DNA of 64,000 nt from an uncultured Opitutia bacterium (GCA_945957395.1 CAMFKE010000004.1:62001-126000), one strand, 5' to 3'; shown: positions 9,751 to 18,452, counted from the first letter of the stretch. Made by a program: numbers and translations. The notes: a model not told the origin generated them from the letters alone.

Positions 9751-10620
9751 ATGTCGGGCATGAGAAAACGCACCCTCGCCCTGTCCCTTCTCGTCTCGCT
9801 GCTGTCCCCCTGTCTGGCGAACGCCCAGGCCTCCGGCGGTTTCGACGGCGACGAGTTTCGCCGCCTGTCCAAGGAGGAGAGCGCCAAGGTGATGTCGGAC
9901 TTCCGGCGCAGCCGGGTGGCGGGTGTGCGCCGGATGCGCTTTGTCATCACGCACAGCGAGCGCAATGCGGACGAGGATACGCGGTATGTCGGCGAGATGT
10001 GCGTGGCTCCGCTGGCTCAGGGGATGGCGACGCGCGTGGAGCTGCGTGCGCAGGGGCGCCCCGAGTCCGAGCGGCGCGTCTTCCTCATCCTCAACGGGGC
10101 TCAGCCCGCCGTCTACGGGGTGGGGCCGGACGGCGGCGTGCGCCGCGAGGACGCGCAGGCGTTGAGCCCGCTGATGTCCGGCCTGGTCTTCACGCCGTAC
10201 GACCTGCAGATGCCGTTCATCCACTGGCGCGAGTACAAGTATCGCGAGACGGAGCGTTTCCGCACCCGCCCCACCGACTACTTCCGCATGACTCCCGACC
10301 CCGAATTCCGCCGGGTGCATCCGGAGATTTCCGGCGTGAACCTGGGCTTTGACCGCGCCTACAACGCCCTCATGCGCGCCGAGACCCTCGGCGACAACGG
10401 GCGCGCGATTCGCGAACTGCGCGCGGAATCGTTCGGGAAGGTGCGCGGAGAGTGGACCATCCGCTCCATGCGCCTGCGCGACGAGCGCACCCGCGCCGCC
10501 GACACGCTGGAGGTGACCGGCGTCGCGTCGGGCTCGCTGCCCGCGTCGGTCTTCGCGCCCGAGGGGCTGGCCGCTCCGCTGCCCCCCGTGGCCGACTCGG
10601 CGTTCGAAGCGGTGGATTGA
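9751..10620 (+). CDS. Secreted protein of unknown function, possibly LolA-like
   Basis: The product has 289 residues and a clear signal peptide (KRTLALSLLVSLLSPCLANA, cleaved after ANA-Q). The mature part has alternating beta-like segments (RMRFVITHSERN, RVFLILNG) and a DYFRMTPDPEFRRVHPEISG region. The overall pattern resembles outer-membrane lipoprotein-sorting (LolA-like) proteins, but I cannot confirm that. It is monocistronic, with its own terminator 30 bases downstream. An upstream in-frame ATG is absent, and ATG AGA at 9760 (third codon after the start) is an alternative. Location is expected to be periplasmic. Confidence 0.6.
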   Translation: MSGMRKRTLALSLLVSLLSPCLANAQASGGFDGDEFRRLSKEESAKVMSDFRRSRVAGVRRMRFVITHSERNADEDTRYVGEMCVAPLAQGMATRVELRAQGRPESERRVFLILNGAQPAVYGVGPDGGVRREDAQALSPLMSGLVFTPYDLQMPFIHWREYKYRETERFRTRPTDYFRMTPDPEFRRVHPEISGVNLGFDRAYNALMRAETLGDNGRAIRELRAESFGKVRGEWTIRSMRLRDERTRAADTLEVTGVASGSLPASVFAPEGLAAPLPPVADSAFEAVD

Positions 10621-10647
10621 GTCGGCGCAGGCTCCGTTTGCCGCATG

Positions 10648-10682
10648 AAAAAGGCCCCCGTTCCGAAGAACGGGGGCCTTTT
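10648..10682. terminator. Bidirectional terminator between convergent genes
   Basis: A perfect 13-bp stem (10651-10663 with 10668-10680) has a CGAA tetraloop. A residues precede it and T residues follow it, so it can end both the rightward secreted-protein gene and the leftward plsX. Confidence 0.85.
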
Positions 10683-10710
10683 CGCGGGGTCGGTCCGGGT
10701 TGGCGGACGA

Positions 10711-11781
10711 TCAACCCTGCTTGTGGGCGGCGTGGTGGGCCTGGCGCACCTTCTCGTTGGCGACGGCCAGTTCCGCCTTCATGCGGTCCATGAGGTCGGC
10801 CACCAGGGCGTTGCGTCCGATGCGGATGGCGCTGGCGATGGCCGGGGCGCTGGCGGAGCCGTGCGCCTTGATGACCAGTCCAGAAAGGCCCAGCAGGGGC
10901 GCGCCTCCGTAGGCTTCCGGCTTCATGTGCGACTTCACGCCGCGCAGAAGCGGCACAAGCAGCATGCCCGGGATGAGGTACAGCGGGTTGCGCTTCAGGC
11001 GCACCTTCACCAAGTCCATGATCATGGCGAAGAGGCCTTCGCTGGTCTTGAGCACGATGTTGCCGGTGAAGCCGTCGGTCACCACCACATCCACGGCGTC
11101 CTCGAACATGTCGTAGCCTTCGACCGGCCCGACATAGTTGATGCTATCGCCGACCGACTTGAGGTGCGAGTGCGTGCGGTTGATGCGCTCCCCGCCCTTG
11201 CCCTCCTCGGTGCCCACGGTGAGCAGGCCCACGCGCGGCTTGTCGATGCCCAGCGTGGCGCGCGCGTACAGGGAACCCAGGATGGCGCTGTGCACGAGGT
11301 GCTCGGGCGTGGCGTCCGGGTTGGCGCCCATGTCGAGCATGATAAAATGTCCCTGGCGGCGCGGCCAGATGGCCACGAGCGTCGGGCGGTCCGCGCCTTC
11401 GATGGTGCGCAGCTTGAGCGTTCCCGCTCCAACGAGAACCTTCGTGTTGCCCGTGGAGACCACGGCGTCGACCTCGCCCGCCTTCAGCATGTCGAAGGCG
11501 CGCAGCATGGAGGCGTCCTTCTTGGACTTGATCGCCTGCATGGGCTTGTCGTCCATCGAGATCACCTCGCCTGCGTGGCGCAGTTCGACCTGCGGGTGGG
11601 CGGCGAGTCTGGCTTTGTCGAGGAGCGGCTGAAGTTCCGTTTCGCGGCCGACCAGCACGAGCTTGTCGTTGGCGCCGAGGTCGCCGAGCGCGAGGCGCAC
11701 GGCCGAAACGACTTCAGCCGGCCCCTTGTCGCCCCCCATGCAGTCTACTGCGATGCGGTACGAACGGTTGCCGGCTGACAT
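10711..11781 (-). CDS. plsX: Phosphate acyltransferase PlsX
   Basis: This 356-residue enzyme converts acyl-ACP to acyl-phosphate, the first step of PlsX/PlsY phospholipid synthesis at the inner membrane. Family marks are IAVDCMGGDKGP at the N-terminus, VSTGNTKVLVGAG, MLDMGANPDATPEHLVHSA and VVVTDGFTGNIVLKTSEG. It follows rpmF in the same direction with a 66-base gap, the classical rpmF-plsX arrangement. A short GC hairpin (11815-11832) in the gap may attenuate readthrough but lacks a U-tract. Confidence 0.97.
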   Translation of the reverse strand: MSAGNRSYRIAVDCMGGDKGPAEVVSAVRLALGDLGANDKLVLVGRETELQPLLDKARLAAHPQVELRHAGEVISMDDKPMQAIKSKKDASMLRAFDMLKAGEVDAVVSTGNTKVLVGAGTLKLRTIEGADRPTLVAIWPRRQGHFIMLDMGANPDATPEHLVHSAILGSLYARATLGIDKPRVGLLTVGTEEGKGGERINRTHSHLKSVGDSINYVGPVEGYDMFEDAVDVVVTDGFTGNIVLKTSEGLFAMIMDLVKVRLKRNPLYLIPGMLLVPLLRGVKSHMKPEAYGGAPLLGLSGLVIKAHGSASAPAIASAIRIGRNALVADLMDRMKAELAVANEKVRQAHHAAHKQG

Positions 11782-11847
11782 TGCTTAACGGGTTTATTCG
11801 CTAGCTGAAAAGTCGCGGGGCCGTGGCCCCGCAAAGGAAACCGGGCC

Positions 11848-12024
11848 TTACAGGCCGGTGTCGATGACCTTGCGGCCGCGGTATTCGCCCGTGACGGGGT
11901 TCACGCGGTGGCGGCGGTAGAGGGAGCCGTCGGCGGCCTTGCTGAGCTCGGGGGCGTGGAACTGGTTGGCACCGCGGCGGAGGCGGCTGCGGCGCTTGGA
12001 CTGCTTGCGTTTCGGATTGGCCAT
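11848..12024 (-). CDS. rpmF: Ribosomal protein L32
   Basis: This 58-residue protein starts MANPKRKQSKRRSRLRRGAN, with the typical L32 basic N-terminus. It continues FHAPELSKAADG and ends in VNPVTGEYRGRKVIDTGL. The zinc-binding cysteines of some L32 proteins are absent, so this is the zinc-free form. It is a component of the 50S subunit near the exit-tunnel and peptidyl-transferase region. It lies upstream of plsX, as in most bacteria. Confidence 0.95.
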   Translation of the reverse strand: MANPKRKQSKRRSRLRRGANQFHAPELSKAADGSLYRRHRVNPVTGEYRGRKVIDTGL

Positions 12025-12058
12025 GACGGAAAGGTTTTAGGCGTTAAAGAGGCGGACG

Positions 12059-12086
12059 GATGTAGGCTCGGCACTCACCCCGTCAA
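12059..12086 (-). promoter_or_regulatory. Candidate sigma-70-type promoter of rpmF-plsX
   Basis: On the minus strand, TTGACG (complement of 12081-12086) and TACATC (complement of 12059-12064) are separated by 16 bases, 35 bases upstream of the rpmF start. The match is judged by eye, and there is no experimental support. Confidence 0.4.
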
Positions 12087-12138
12087 GCGCGGTTTTTCAT
12101 TTTATTTGACGGGGCGGCGCGGGTCTCTGCGCGCTTCC

Positions 12139-12555
12139 TTACTTAATAAAGCGTTCGGCGAGGATGAGCGCCCAGAGCACCCCGGCGTTGGCGAACGCCA
12201 GGAAGACCGCGGCGCTGCCGATGTCCTTGGCCTTCTTCGCCAGCTCGTGGTGCTCGACGGTCACCAGGTCGACGACCGCCTCGACGGCCGAGTTCAGCAG
12301 TTCGACGATCAGGACGAGCAGGCCGGAGCCGATGAGCAGGGCTCGCTGGGTGAGGGAGAGTCCGGGGATCGCGACGGCGGCGATGACCATGGGGGTCACG
12401 ACCATGAGCTCCTGCCGGAAGGCGTGCTCGTCGCGCCAGGCCGCCGCCAGCCCCTGCAGCGAGTAGCGCGTGGCGTTGAAAACCCGGGCGAGGCCTCCCT
12501 TCGACTTCATGAGGGTCGCGTGGTTCGGGCTTTTGTCGGCGTCGAGGTCGGGCAT
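12139..12555 (-). CDS. dgkA: Diacylglycerol/undecaprenol kinase family protein
   Basis: This 138-residue small integral membrane kinase of the DgkA type recycles diacylglycerol (or phosphorylates undecaprenol). The core ELLNSAVEAVVDLV and HELAKKAKDIGSAAVFLA segments carry the family's catalytic Glu/Asn/Asp pattern. Three transmembrane helices are evident. The frame is open to 12897, but only the part from the ATG at 12555 (MPDLDADKSPNHATLMKSKG) looks like protein, and the upstream part overlaps rpoZ on the other strand. Confidence 0.92.
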   Translation of the reverse strand: MPDLDADKSPNHATLMKSKGGLARVFNATRYSLQGLAAAWRDEHAFRQELMVVTPMVIAAVAIPGLSLTQRALLIGSGLLVLIVELLNSAVEAVVDLVTVEHHELAKKAKDIGSAAVFLAFANAGVLWALILAERFIK

Positions 12556-12724
12556 GGTGGCGGCGTGCCCGGCGGGTGTGCCTGCGCGCGCCCCCTCGCG
12601 CAACCCCGTTTTGAGCCGGAGGCGCCCGCCCGGCCGCCTTTCGAAAAACCTCTTGCCAAGGGCGACCAGCGGCCCACGCTGCCGCGTTTCCAAAAAACCA
12701 CCCGAAGCCAGCACACCACTTACC

Positions 12725-12931
12725 ATGCGCGACGAATACCTCCGGGCCGCCAACAAGGTCATCACCGACCCGAACATCCTCATCAATGTCGTCTCCCGCC
12801 GCGTGAAGCAGCTCAAGGGCGGCATGCCCGCGCTCGTCGAATCGCTTGAGAAGCTGGAGACCGAGGACATCGCCCTGCGCGAGATCATCGAGGGCAAGAT
12901 TTCCTACGAGCTGTACGAGCCGCAGGCCTGA
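12725..12931 (+). CDS. rpoZ: RNA polymerase omega subunit
   Basis: The 68-residue protein reads MRDEYLRAANKVITDPNILI, then NVVSRRVKQLKGG and LREIIEGKISYEL. The VSRRVKQL segment and the C-terminal helix are the omega/Rpb6 hallmark. It helps assemble and stabilise the beta' subunit of RNA polymerase. The start is the ATG at 12725, because the in-frame sequence upstream (to 12470) is antisense to dgkA. A terminator follows. Confidence 0.92.
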   Translation: MRDEYLRAANKVITDPNILINVVSRRVKQLKGGMPALVESLEKLETEDIALREIIEGKISYELYEPQA

Positions 12932-12958
12932 GCCTTCCGGCGTCGCAACCGCTGAAGC

Positions 12959-12986
12959 GGGCGGGGTGAACGACCCCGCCCTTTTT
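12959..12986 (+). terminator. Terminator after rpoZ
   Basis: An 8-bp GC stem (12959-12966 with 12974-12981) with a 7-base loop is followed by TTTTT. It lies 28 bases after the rpoZ stop. Confidence 0.85.
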
Positions 12987-13015
12987 ATTTTCCCTCACCG
13001 GAGCCTCCCCCTTTC

Positions 13016-13486
13016 ATGAGCGCCAAGCAGAAGAGCAAGCCGTTGCCCGAGATCCGCAACTCGAAGGCGGCGCGCGACTATGTCATCGAGGACCGCTACG
13101 AGGCGGGCGTCGTGCTGCGCGGCACCGAGATCAAGTCGATACGCGCCGGCCGCGCGAACATCTCCGACGCCTTCGTGCGTTTCGACCGGGGCGTGCCCAT
13201 CCTGTACCACGCGCACATCGCCGAGTACGACTTCGGCACCTGCAACAATCACTCGCCGTACAGCGCGCGCAAGCTGCTGCTGCACACGCGCGAAATCCAT
13301 CGCATCCAGGGCGAAACCCGCTCGGGCGGACGCGCCGTGATACCGCTGCGCCTGTATTTCAAGGGCTCGCTGCTCAAGTGCGAGATCGCCGTGTGCATCG
13401 GCAAGGACAAGGGCGACAAGCGCGAGGACCTCAAGAAGCGCGAGGCCGACCGCGAGATCCGCCGCACGCTGCACGGTCGCCGCTAG
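13016..13486 (+). CDS. smpB: SsrA-binding protein SmpB
   Basis: This 156-residue tmRNA-binding protein is needed for trans-translation on stalled ribosomes. Recognised segments are NSKAARDYVIEDRYEAGVVL, RGTEIKSIRAGRANISDAFV and HSPYSARKLLLHTREI. The basic C-terminal tail (KKREADREIRRTLHGRR) normally lies in the mRNA channel. It is followed after 19 bases by the trmL-like gene, so the two are probably co-transcribed. The tmRNA gene itself is not in the window. Confidence 0.97.
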   Translation: MSAKQKSKPLPEIRNSKAARDYVIEDRYEAGVVLRGTEIKSIRAGRANISDAFVRFDRGVPILYHAHIAEYDFGTCNNHSPYSARKLLLHTREIHRIQGETRSGGRAVIPLRLYFKGSLLKCEIAVCIGKDKGDKREDLKKREADREIRRTLHGRR

Positions 13487-13505
13487 TCGCGAGCGTACGC
13501 CCGTC

Positions 13506-13982
13506 ATGCTGCACATCGTCCTGCACCGGCCGGAGATTCCGCAGAACTCCGGCAACATCGGCCGCATGGTCGCCATCACCCGGTCGCGACTGCACCTCAT
13601 CCACCCGCTCGGCTACACCATCACCGACGCCAAGTTGCGTCGCGCCGGCATGGATTACTGGCACTCGCTCGACCTGCGCCATCACGACGATTTCGCGGCT
13701 TTCCAAAAATCCCCCGACGGCCCGACCCCGGGGCGCCTGTGGCTGCTCACCACCAAGGCGAAGAAGTGCCTGTGGGACGCCGAATTCGCCGACGGCGACG
13801 GGCTCATGTTCGGCAGCGAATCGTGCGGTGTGCCCGACGCCGTGGCGGCCGCCGTGCCGGAGGCGTTTCACATCAAGATCCCGCAGTTCGACGAGGCGCT
13901 GCGGTCGCTGAACCTGTCCACCGCCGCCGGCATCGCCGCCTACGAGGCGCTGCGTCAGATCAGGCGCGCCGGTTCTCGGTAG
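13506..13982 (+). CDS. trmL: tRNA (cytidine/uridine-34 2'-O)-methyltransferase TrmL
   Basis: This 158-residue SPOUT-family methyltransferase modifies the wobble base of tRNA-Leu species. Signature parts are MLHIVLHRPEIPQNSGNIGR at the N-terminus, the knot motif LMFGSESCGVP and IPQFDEALRSLNLSTAAGI at the C-terminus, which together build the trefoil-knot SAM site. It lies directly downstream of smpB on the same strand. The family assignment is strong; the exact tRNA targets are inferred from E. coli TrmL. Confidence 0.93.
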   Translation: MLHIVLHRPEIPQNSGNIGRMVAITRSRLHLIHPLGYTITDAKLRRAGMDYWHSLDLRHHDDFAAFQKSPDGPTPGRLWLLTTKAKKCLWDAEFADGDGLMFGSESCGVPDAVAAAVPEAFHIKIPQFDEALRSLNLSTAAGIAAYEALRQIRRAGSR

Positions 13983-14020
13983 GCCAAGGGCCTTTCGGCC
14001 CCGCCCGGTCCGGCCGGTTG

Positions 14021-16339
14021 TCAGAACCCCGGGGCGCTCGAGTATGGTTCACGCTCCTCTTCCGGCGTCAGCGGCAGTTTGCCCGAGGTCGCGACTTTCT
14101 TGCCGAGTTCGGTGCGCGGGCAGCGGATGAGCAGCGCGCGACGGCAGCGCTCGGCGAGTTCGGAGTCGTTGTGACGCGCCTGGTATCGACCGAGCTTCCA
14201 GTAGATTTCCGCAGCCTGAGTGTCGTCGTTGGGCAGCAGGCTCGCCGCCGCGTACGCGAGGTCAAAGGCGCGCAGCCGCGTCACGCGGTCTCCGAGCGTG
14301 GCAAGCCGCACGCCTTCCTTCGAAGACGCGATTTCCAGTCCGATGCGCACGCCGCGCCGGGCGGAGTTTTCCTCGGTTTCGGAGTGCCGGCTTCCTCGTC
14401 CGTCGGGGTCTTCGACCTCGCCGCCGCGCAGTCGGGGGCCGGTGACCGACAGGAAAATCAGCTCGCCCCTGTCGGCCATCAGTCTGGCGGCGGCCAGCAT
14501 GTCGGTCGCCCGCTCGCGGTCGGGGCGCGAGAGGTCGAACGCCGCCTTCATCGTCTTCTCATACTCGCGCAGCGTGGGCCTGACATTTTCAGGGAACAGC
14601 GCCTCGGCCTCCGCGAACCGCGCCTCGCGACACAGCCGGCGGCCGGCGATGTAGCGCAGGTAGCCTTCGGGCGTGATGCCGTTGTCGCCCGGCGCCGAGT
14701 CCTTCGCCGGCAGCTTCGCGACAAACTCCAGCAGCTCCGCGGTGGTCATGTGGCGTTCCGCCACGCGAGCCGCATCGCGCCAGTGCGCGCAACGCAGGAA
14801 CAGGCCGAGGGCCTCGGCGGACCTGCCCTGTTTGAGCCGCAAGGCGGCCAGCTCGCCGGCGGCCATGGCCCGCATCGCGAGCGGGTCGGGCATGGCGCTT
14901 TGCACGGGCCGGCCCCTTTCCATGGGGCCGTCTCCGCAAAACGGGGCCGAAATGTCGGGGCAATCGACGGCCTCCAGTGCGGCGGACCTGTTCCAAATCC
15001 CCTGGTATGGGAGCACCCGCGTGACGGAAAAGAGGCGCTGCGCCCCCGACCTTTGCGCGTTAAAATCCGCCCGGTAAAGAGCGCCGTGGTCCGGCACGGC
15101 GGCGGCGAGACGGTCGGCGGCCTTGTCCACGAGCCCCTGTCGCAGCAGGAGGCGCGATGCGATGAGCGCGCCGAGCGGCTCGTCGGGCTTCGCCTTGTCC
15201 GCCCAGCGCTGTGCGGCGGCGTAGTCGCCGCATCGATACGCGACGGCGGCGAGCAGAGGCGCCTCGGGAAACTCCGATTGCGTGGCCTCGATGAACGCGA
15301 GCCAGCCGGACACCTTTTTGCCGAAGGCGCCGTTTTCATCGTAGTTGGGCCAGCCGTTCACGGGTTCGGAGGTGATGCGCGCGGCCACGGCTTCGCGCAC
15401 CCGCGGATGACGCTTCACCAACTCCGCCAGCCGTTCCGGTTTGCCGGCGTGCAGCGCCGTTTCGTTGAGGATCCCGTTGAGCGCCAGGCGCAGTTCGCGC
15501 CGCTGCCACTCCGGGCCGCCGGCGCCGACGATGCGGATGAGCGCATCCGCCGCTTCAAAGTCGTTTCGCGCGAGGTGGCGCTCCAGCTGGTAGGAGGCGG
15601 CGGCGAAGCCGGCGGGGTCGGGCGCGCCCGCCCGCACGGCGGCTCGCACCGCCTCGATCGCCTCGCGCGCCCCGCGCTTTTGCGAGTCCGCGAGCGCGGC
15701 TTTCGCGAGCATGAAGCGGGTCGGCACGGTGAGTTCGAGCCGATCGTCCTGCGGCAGCGCGAGCAGCGCCGACCAGGCCTCGACGCACGGGCGCAGCGCG
15801 GCGTCCCCGGCGGCCTTGTCGGACTCGAACGCCTTCGCGCGCTCCTTCGACAGTCGCTCGCGCCAGGCTTGCGCGCCCTGCTCGTAGAGCGCGTAGGCGC
15901 GCGGAAGGTTCGCGACGCGATGCACAGCCCAAGTCCGGGGCTGCTTTTCCCCGTATTCGTTTTCGCCCCTGTAGCGCAGTTCCGGCGTTTTCCCGGGGCG
16001 CGCGAACACGCCGGCGCTTTTCGATTGGGGCGCGGCGAGGGCGAGCCGGTATTCGGCGTACGCGAAAACCATCTTCTCGCGCTCCGCGTCCGCCGCTCGT
16101 TGGCGGCGCAGCAGCGCGTCGAGCCCGTCCACCAGCGCCTGATTCTCGTCGGCTCCGACGAATTTGAACTCCGTGTCGCCGGCGATGCGCGCGATCTCGA
16201 TGGCGAAGGCGGTCTCGGGGGCGGCGGCGAGCGCCGCGGCGGGGTCGGCCAGGAGGCCTTCGTAGACGCCGCCGGCGCACGCCAGGAGCGGCGCGTGCGC
16301 GAGCAGCGGCAGAGACAGGAGCGGGAGAAGCTTTTTCAC
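14021..16339 (-). CDS. Large exported protein of unknown function
   Basis: The 772-residue product has a signal peptide (KKLLPLLSLPLLAHAPLLAC). The rest is a helix-rich, Ala/Arg/Glu-rich body that looks like an array of degenerate TPR-like helical pairs (for example AAVAYRCGDYAAAQRWADKA and ASLLPNDDTQAAEIYWKLGR). I chose the GTG at 16339: it overlaps the TGA of the upstream DUF3142-like gene (GTGA), implying translational coupling, and it places the signal peptide at the N-terminus. The open frame continues to 17125 only as antisense-like sequence. It is probably a periplasmic partner of the DUF3142-like protein, but its activity is unknown. Confidence 0.75.
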   Translation of the reverse strand: MKKLLPLLSLPLLAHAPLLACAGGVYEGLLADPAAALAAAPETAFAIEIARIAGDTEFKFVGADENQALVDGLDALLRRQRAADAEREKMVFAYAEYRLALAAPQSKSAGVFARPGKTPELRYRGENEYGEKQPRTWAVHRVANLPRAYALYEQGAQAWRERLSKERAKAFESDKAAGDAALRPCVEAWSALLALPQDDRLELTVPTRFMLAKAALADSQKRGAREAIEAVRAAVRAGAPDPAGFAAASYQLERHLARNDFEAADALIRIVGAGGPEWQRRELRLALNGILNETALHAGKPERLAELVKRHPRVREAVAARITSEPVNGWPNYDENGAFGKKVSGWLAFIEATQSEFPEAPLLAAVAYRCGDYAAAQRWADKAKPDEPLGALIASRLLLRQGLVDKAADRLAAAVPDHGALYRADFNAQRSGAQRLFSVTRVLPYQGIWNRSAALEAVDCPDISAPFCGDGPMERGRPVQSAMPDPLAMRAMAAGELAALRLKQGRSAEALGLFLRCAHWRDAARVAERHMTTAELLEFVAKLPAKDSAPGDNGITPEGYLRYIAGRRLCREARFAEAEALFPENVRPTLREYEKTMKAAFDLSRPDRERATDMLAAARLMADRGELIFLSVTGPRLRGGEVEDPDGRGSRHSETEENSARRGVRIGLEIASSKEGVRLATLGDRVTRLRAFDLAYAAASLLPNDDTQAAEIYWKLGRYQARHNDSELAERCRRALLIRCPRTELGKKVATSGKLPLTPEEEREPYSSAPGF

Positions 16340-17670
16340 GGGGAAACGGTTTGGAGGGAAAGGTCGGTGGCGGGGCGTTCGAAACGCATCCAGCCGAGTG
16401 CGCGCGACTCGCCCGGGCGCAGTCGCGCCTCGGGCGGCGCTACGACGAGTGCGGCGTCGCTTTCGCTCACGCGGCGCGAGCCGGGCAGGTCGTAGGCGAG
16501 AGGGCGGCCGACTGCGCCGAAGTCCGCGCGAACCCGGGCGGGCGTGTCGGCGTCGAGCTCGCCCTCGTTGCTCAGGCTGAGGTCGATCGTGCGTCCGTCG
16601 TCGCAGCGTTTCACGCGCAGCGCGATTTTCCCGGGAGACGGGGCTTCGCCGCGGCGCAATTTGGCAAATGCGGCGGCGTTGAGGTTGAACCGGTCGTCGT
16701 CGCAGGGAATGCGGAACCAGTCGAGCCCGGTCAGGTGCTTCGGCGCCGCGGCGCGCAGCTCGCGCACGAGACCGGCCACAGCTGCCGTATCCGGATCCCA
16801 AGCACGCGCCATGACGGAGCCGGGAAATCGTTTGGGCTGCTCGTTTTCGACGCCCAGGAATTTCCCAGCGGCGTCGAAGTGCACGCGGTAGGAGTATGAG
16901 GGGAGGGCGATGCGGAAGGGGCGGCCCAGCGCGTCCGCGCGCGCTATCCACCGGTGCGCCTTGGCGGTGTCGCACAGGGGCGGCAAGGAAACGCGGAAGT
17001 CGGAACTCGGAACGCGGAGATCCCCGCCTTGTTTCTCGTGCGCAGCGGACCCTTCCTGCTCCGAGTTTCGCGTTCCGAGCTCCGCGTTGCCGGGCAGCTC
17101 GGTCAGGTGCACCTGCAGCGTCCACGCGTCGACGGCGGCGAGCAGTTCCGTCAAGTCTTTGGCGTCTAGCCAGCTCGGCATGCCCGTGACACTCAGCCGG
17201 ATTTCCCGTCCGAGCCTTTCACGGGCCTCGCGCAGCAGCCCGGCGTAGTCGCGCAGGCGCGCCGAAGGGCAGTCGAAGTCGAGTTGGGCTTCGGCGACCC
17301 GCGTTCCGGCGCTGCGCAGGGCGTCGCGCGCGCACACCAGCTCGTCGATGACGGCGCTCCGCCAGGCGGTGTCGGCGGCGAAGTCGCCGCCGTGGCGGTT
17401 CACGCGCACGACGCAGGTCACGGGGTGCCGGAGGCCGCGCAGCGAGGGGGAGTCGGCGACATCGGTGCGGCGCACCACGGGGCGCCCGCCCTCGCGCGAC
17501 ACCTCCGCGACCAGCAGCCTTGCCTCCGTCTCGTCGGCGCCGGGGAGGGCGAGTGATGCGAGTGCGCGCTCGCCGGCATCGCCGCGTTGCATCCGCCAGT
17601 AGTATACGCCGTCGCCCGCCGGCGCGTGTGGCGCGGCGAGAAGGGTGAGGGCGAGTAGGGCGCGGCGCAT
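16336..17670 (-). CDS. DUF3142-like exported protein carrying a palindromic insert
   Basis: The product has 444 residues with a short signal peptide (RRALLALTLLAAPHAPAG) followed by DGVYYWRMQRGD. The YYW start, the QLDFDCPSARL segment and HLTGLDWFRIPCDDDRFNL fit the DUF3142 group, whose barrel-like fold suggests a glycosidase-related domain; no activity is known. Residues about 195-227 (GNAELGTRNSEQEGSAAHEK and so on) do not fit the family and are encoded by an imperfect inverted repeat, annotated separately. The gene is translationally coupled to the 772-residue gene downstream. Confidence 0.72.
   Translation of the reverse strand: MRRALLALTLLAAPHAPAGDGVYYWRMQRGDAGERALASLALPGADETEARLLVAEVSREGGRPVVRRTDVADSPSLRGLRHPVTCVVRVNRHGGDFAADTAWRSAVIDELVCARDALRSAGTRVAEAQLDFDCPSARLRDYAGLLREARERLGREIRLSVTGMPSWLDAKDLTELLAAVDAWTLQVHLTELPGNAELGTRNSEQEGSAAHEKQGGDLRVPSSDFRVSLPPLCDTAKAHRWIARADALGRPFRIALPSYSYRVHFDAAGKFLGVENEQPKRFPGSVMARAWDPDTAAVAGLVRELRAAAPKHLTGLDWFRIPCDDDRFNLNAAAFAKLRRGEAPSPGKIALRVKRCDDGRTIDLSLSNEGELDADTPARVRADFGAVGRPLAYDLPGSRRVSESDAALVVAPPEARLRPGESRALGWMRFERPATDLSLQTVSP
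16990..17088. repeat. Palindromic repeat element inserted in frame in the DUF3142-like gene
   Basis: Two 30-base arms (16990-17019 and 17059-17088) are inverted repeats that match at 25 of 30 positions, separated by 39 bases. Each arm is itself built from repeats of CGGAAC/CTCGGAAC type. The element is read through in frame, giving ELGTRNSE-type peptide. Such peptides recur in many GC-rich Verrucomicrobia and Planctomycetes genomes as dispersed palindromes; that is general knowledge, not shown here. Confidence 0.65.
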
Positions 17671-17768
17671 GGGCCGGCCAGTCTGTCCGGGGGCGCCGGC
17701 CGGTCACGCGCGACTTGTTCCCATTCGGCGGTTCAGGTTCCTCCGCCGGAGGGCGGATGCGTGAGCAC

Positions 17769-17799
17769 GAAAAGACCCCGCCGGTAAGGGCGGGGTCTT
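17769..17799 (-). terminator. Terminator of the rplY-pth-rpsF-ssb-rplI cluster
   Basis: An 11-bp stem (17772-17782 with 17789-17799) with a 6-base loop lies 42 bases past the rplI stop. A short A-run on its left provides U residues on the minus strand. Confidence 0.7.
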
Positions 17800-17840
17800 C
17801 GCAGGACCGGCGCGGCTTTGGGGCCGCCTCTGGAAACCGA

Positions 17841-18398
17841 TTACTCGGCGTCCTTGGTCTTGCGGGGCTTGGTGATGCGGCGGCCCTTCTTGTCGAAGCG
17901 GGCTTCCTCTTCCTCAACCTTCTCGGCGGCTTCGACGATGGGGTTGGCGGAGACGATTTCGAACTCGAGCTCGTGGGAGATGTCGGCGTGCAGCTTGATG
18001 TGCGCGATGCTCTTGCCGAGGACCTTGACGGGACCCTGACCGAGGTGGATGCGCTTCTGCTCGATCTCGATGCCCTGCTCGGCGAGCTTGGCATGGATGT
18101 CCTTGACGGTGATGGCGCCGAACATCTTGCCTCCCTCGCCGGTCTTCACGGCGAAGGCGACCTTGGCGGTCTTGAGCTTCTCGACGGCCGTATTGGCTTC
18201 GGCGAGTTCCTTGGCTTCGCGCTTGGTGCGGGCGGCCTGGAGGGCGTCGATGTACTTGCGGTTGGCGTTGTTGACCGGCAGGGCGATGCCCTGGGGCAGG
18301 AGGTAGTTGCGGGCGTAGCCGGCGCGAACCTTGACGCGGTCGCCTTCGGCGCCGAGACCGTCCACGGGCTTCACGAGGAGAACTTCGGAGTTGGCCAT
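17841..18398 (-). CDS. rplI: Ribosomal protein L9
   Basis: The 185-residue protein has the L9 N-terminal domain VLLVKPVDGLGAEGDRVKVR, then AGYARNYLLPQGIAL, the long connecting helix and the C-terminal rRNA-binding domain. It has an extra Glu/Lys-rich C-terminal tail (VEEEEARFDKKGRRITKPRK), making it longer than the usual 150 residues. It is the last gene of the leftward rplY-pth-rpsF-ssb-rplI cluster. Confidence 0.96.
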   Translation of the reverse strand: MANSEVLLVKPVDGLGAEGDRVKVRAGYARNYLLPQGIALPVNNANRKYIDALQAARTKREAKELAEANTAVEKLKTAKVAFAVKTGEGGKMFGAITVKDIHAKLAEQGIEIEQKRIHLGQGPVKVLGKSIAHIKLHADISHELEFEIVSANPIVEAAEKVEEEEARFDKKGRRITKPRKTKDAE

Positions 18399-18452
18399 GA
18401 TGTGTGTCGTTTTGTTGTTTTGAGGGGTTGCTGCGTATTCGCGGTCGGAGCC

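Noticed and set aside
11814-11833. GC hairpin between rpmF and plsX as a terminator
   Set aside because: No U-tract follows on the coding strand and the two genes are normally co-transcribed; kept only as a possible attenuator in the plsX entry.
13739-16495. Rightward frame of 918 codons opposite the exported-protein operon
   Set aside because: It overlaps the end of trmL and the full length of a leftward gene that has a signal peptide and coupled start; shadow composition.
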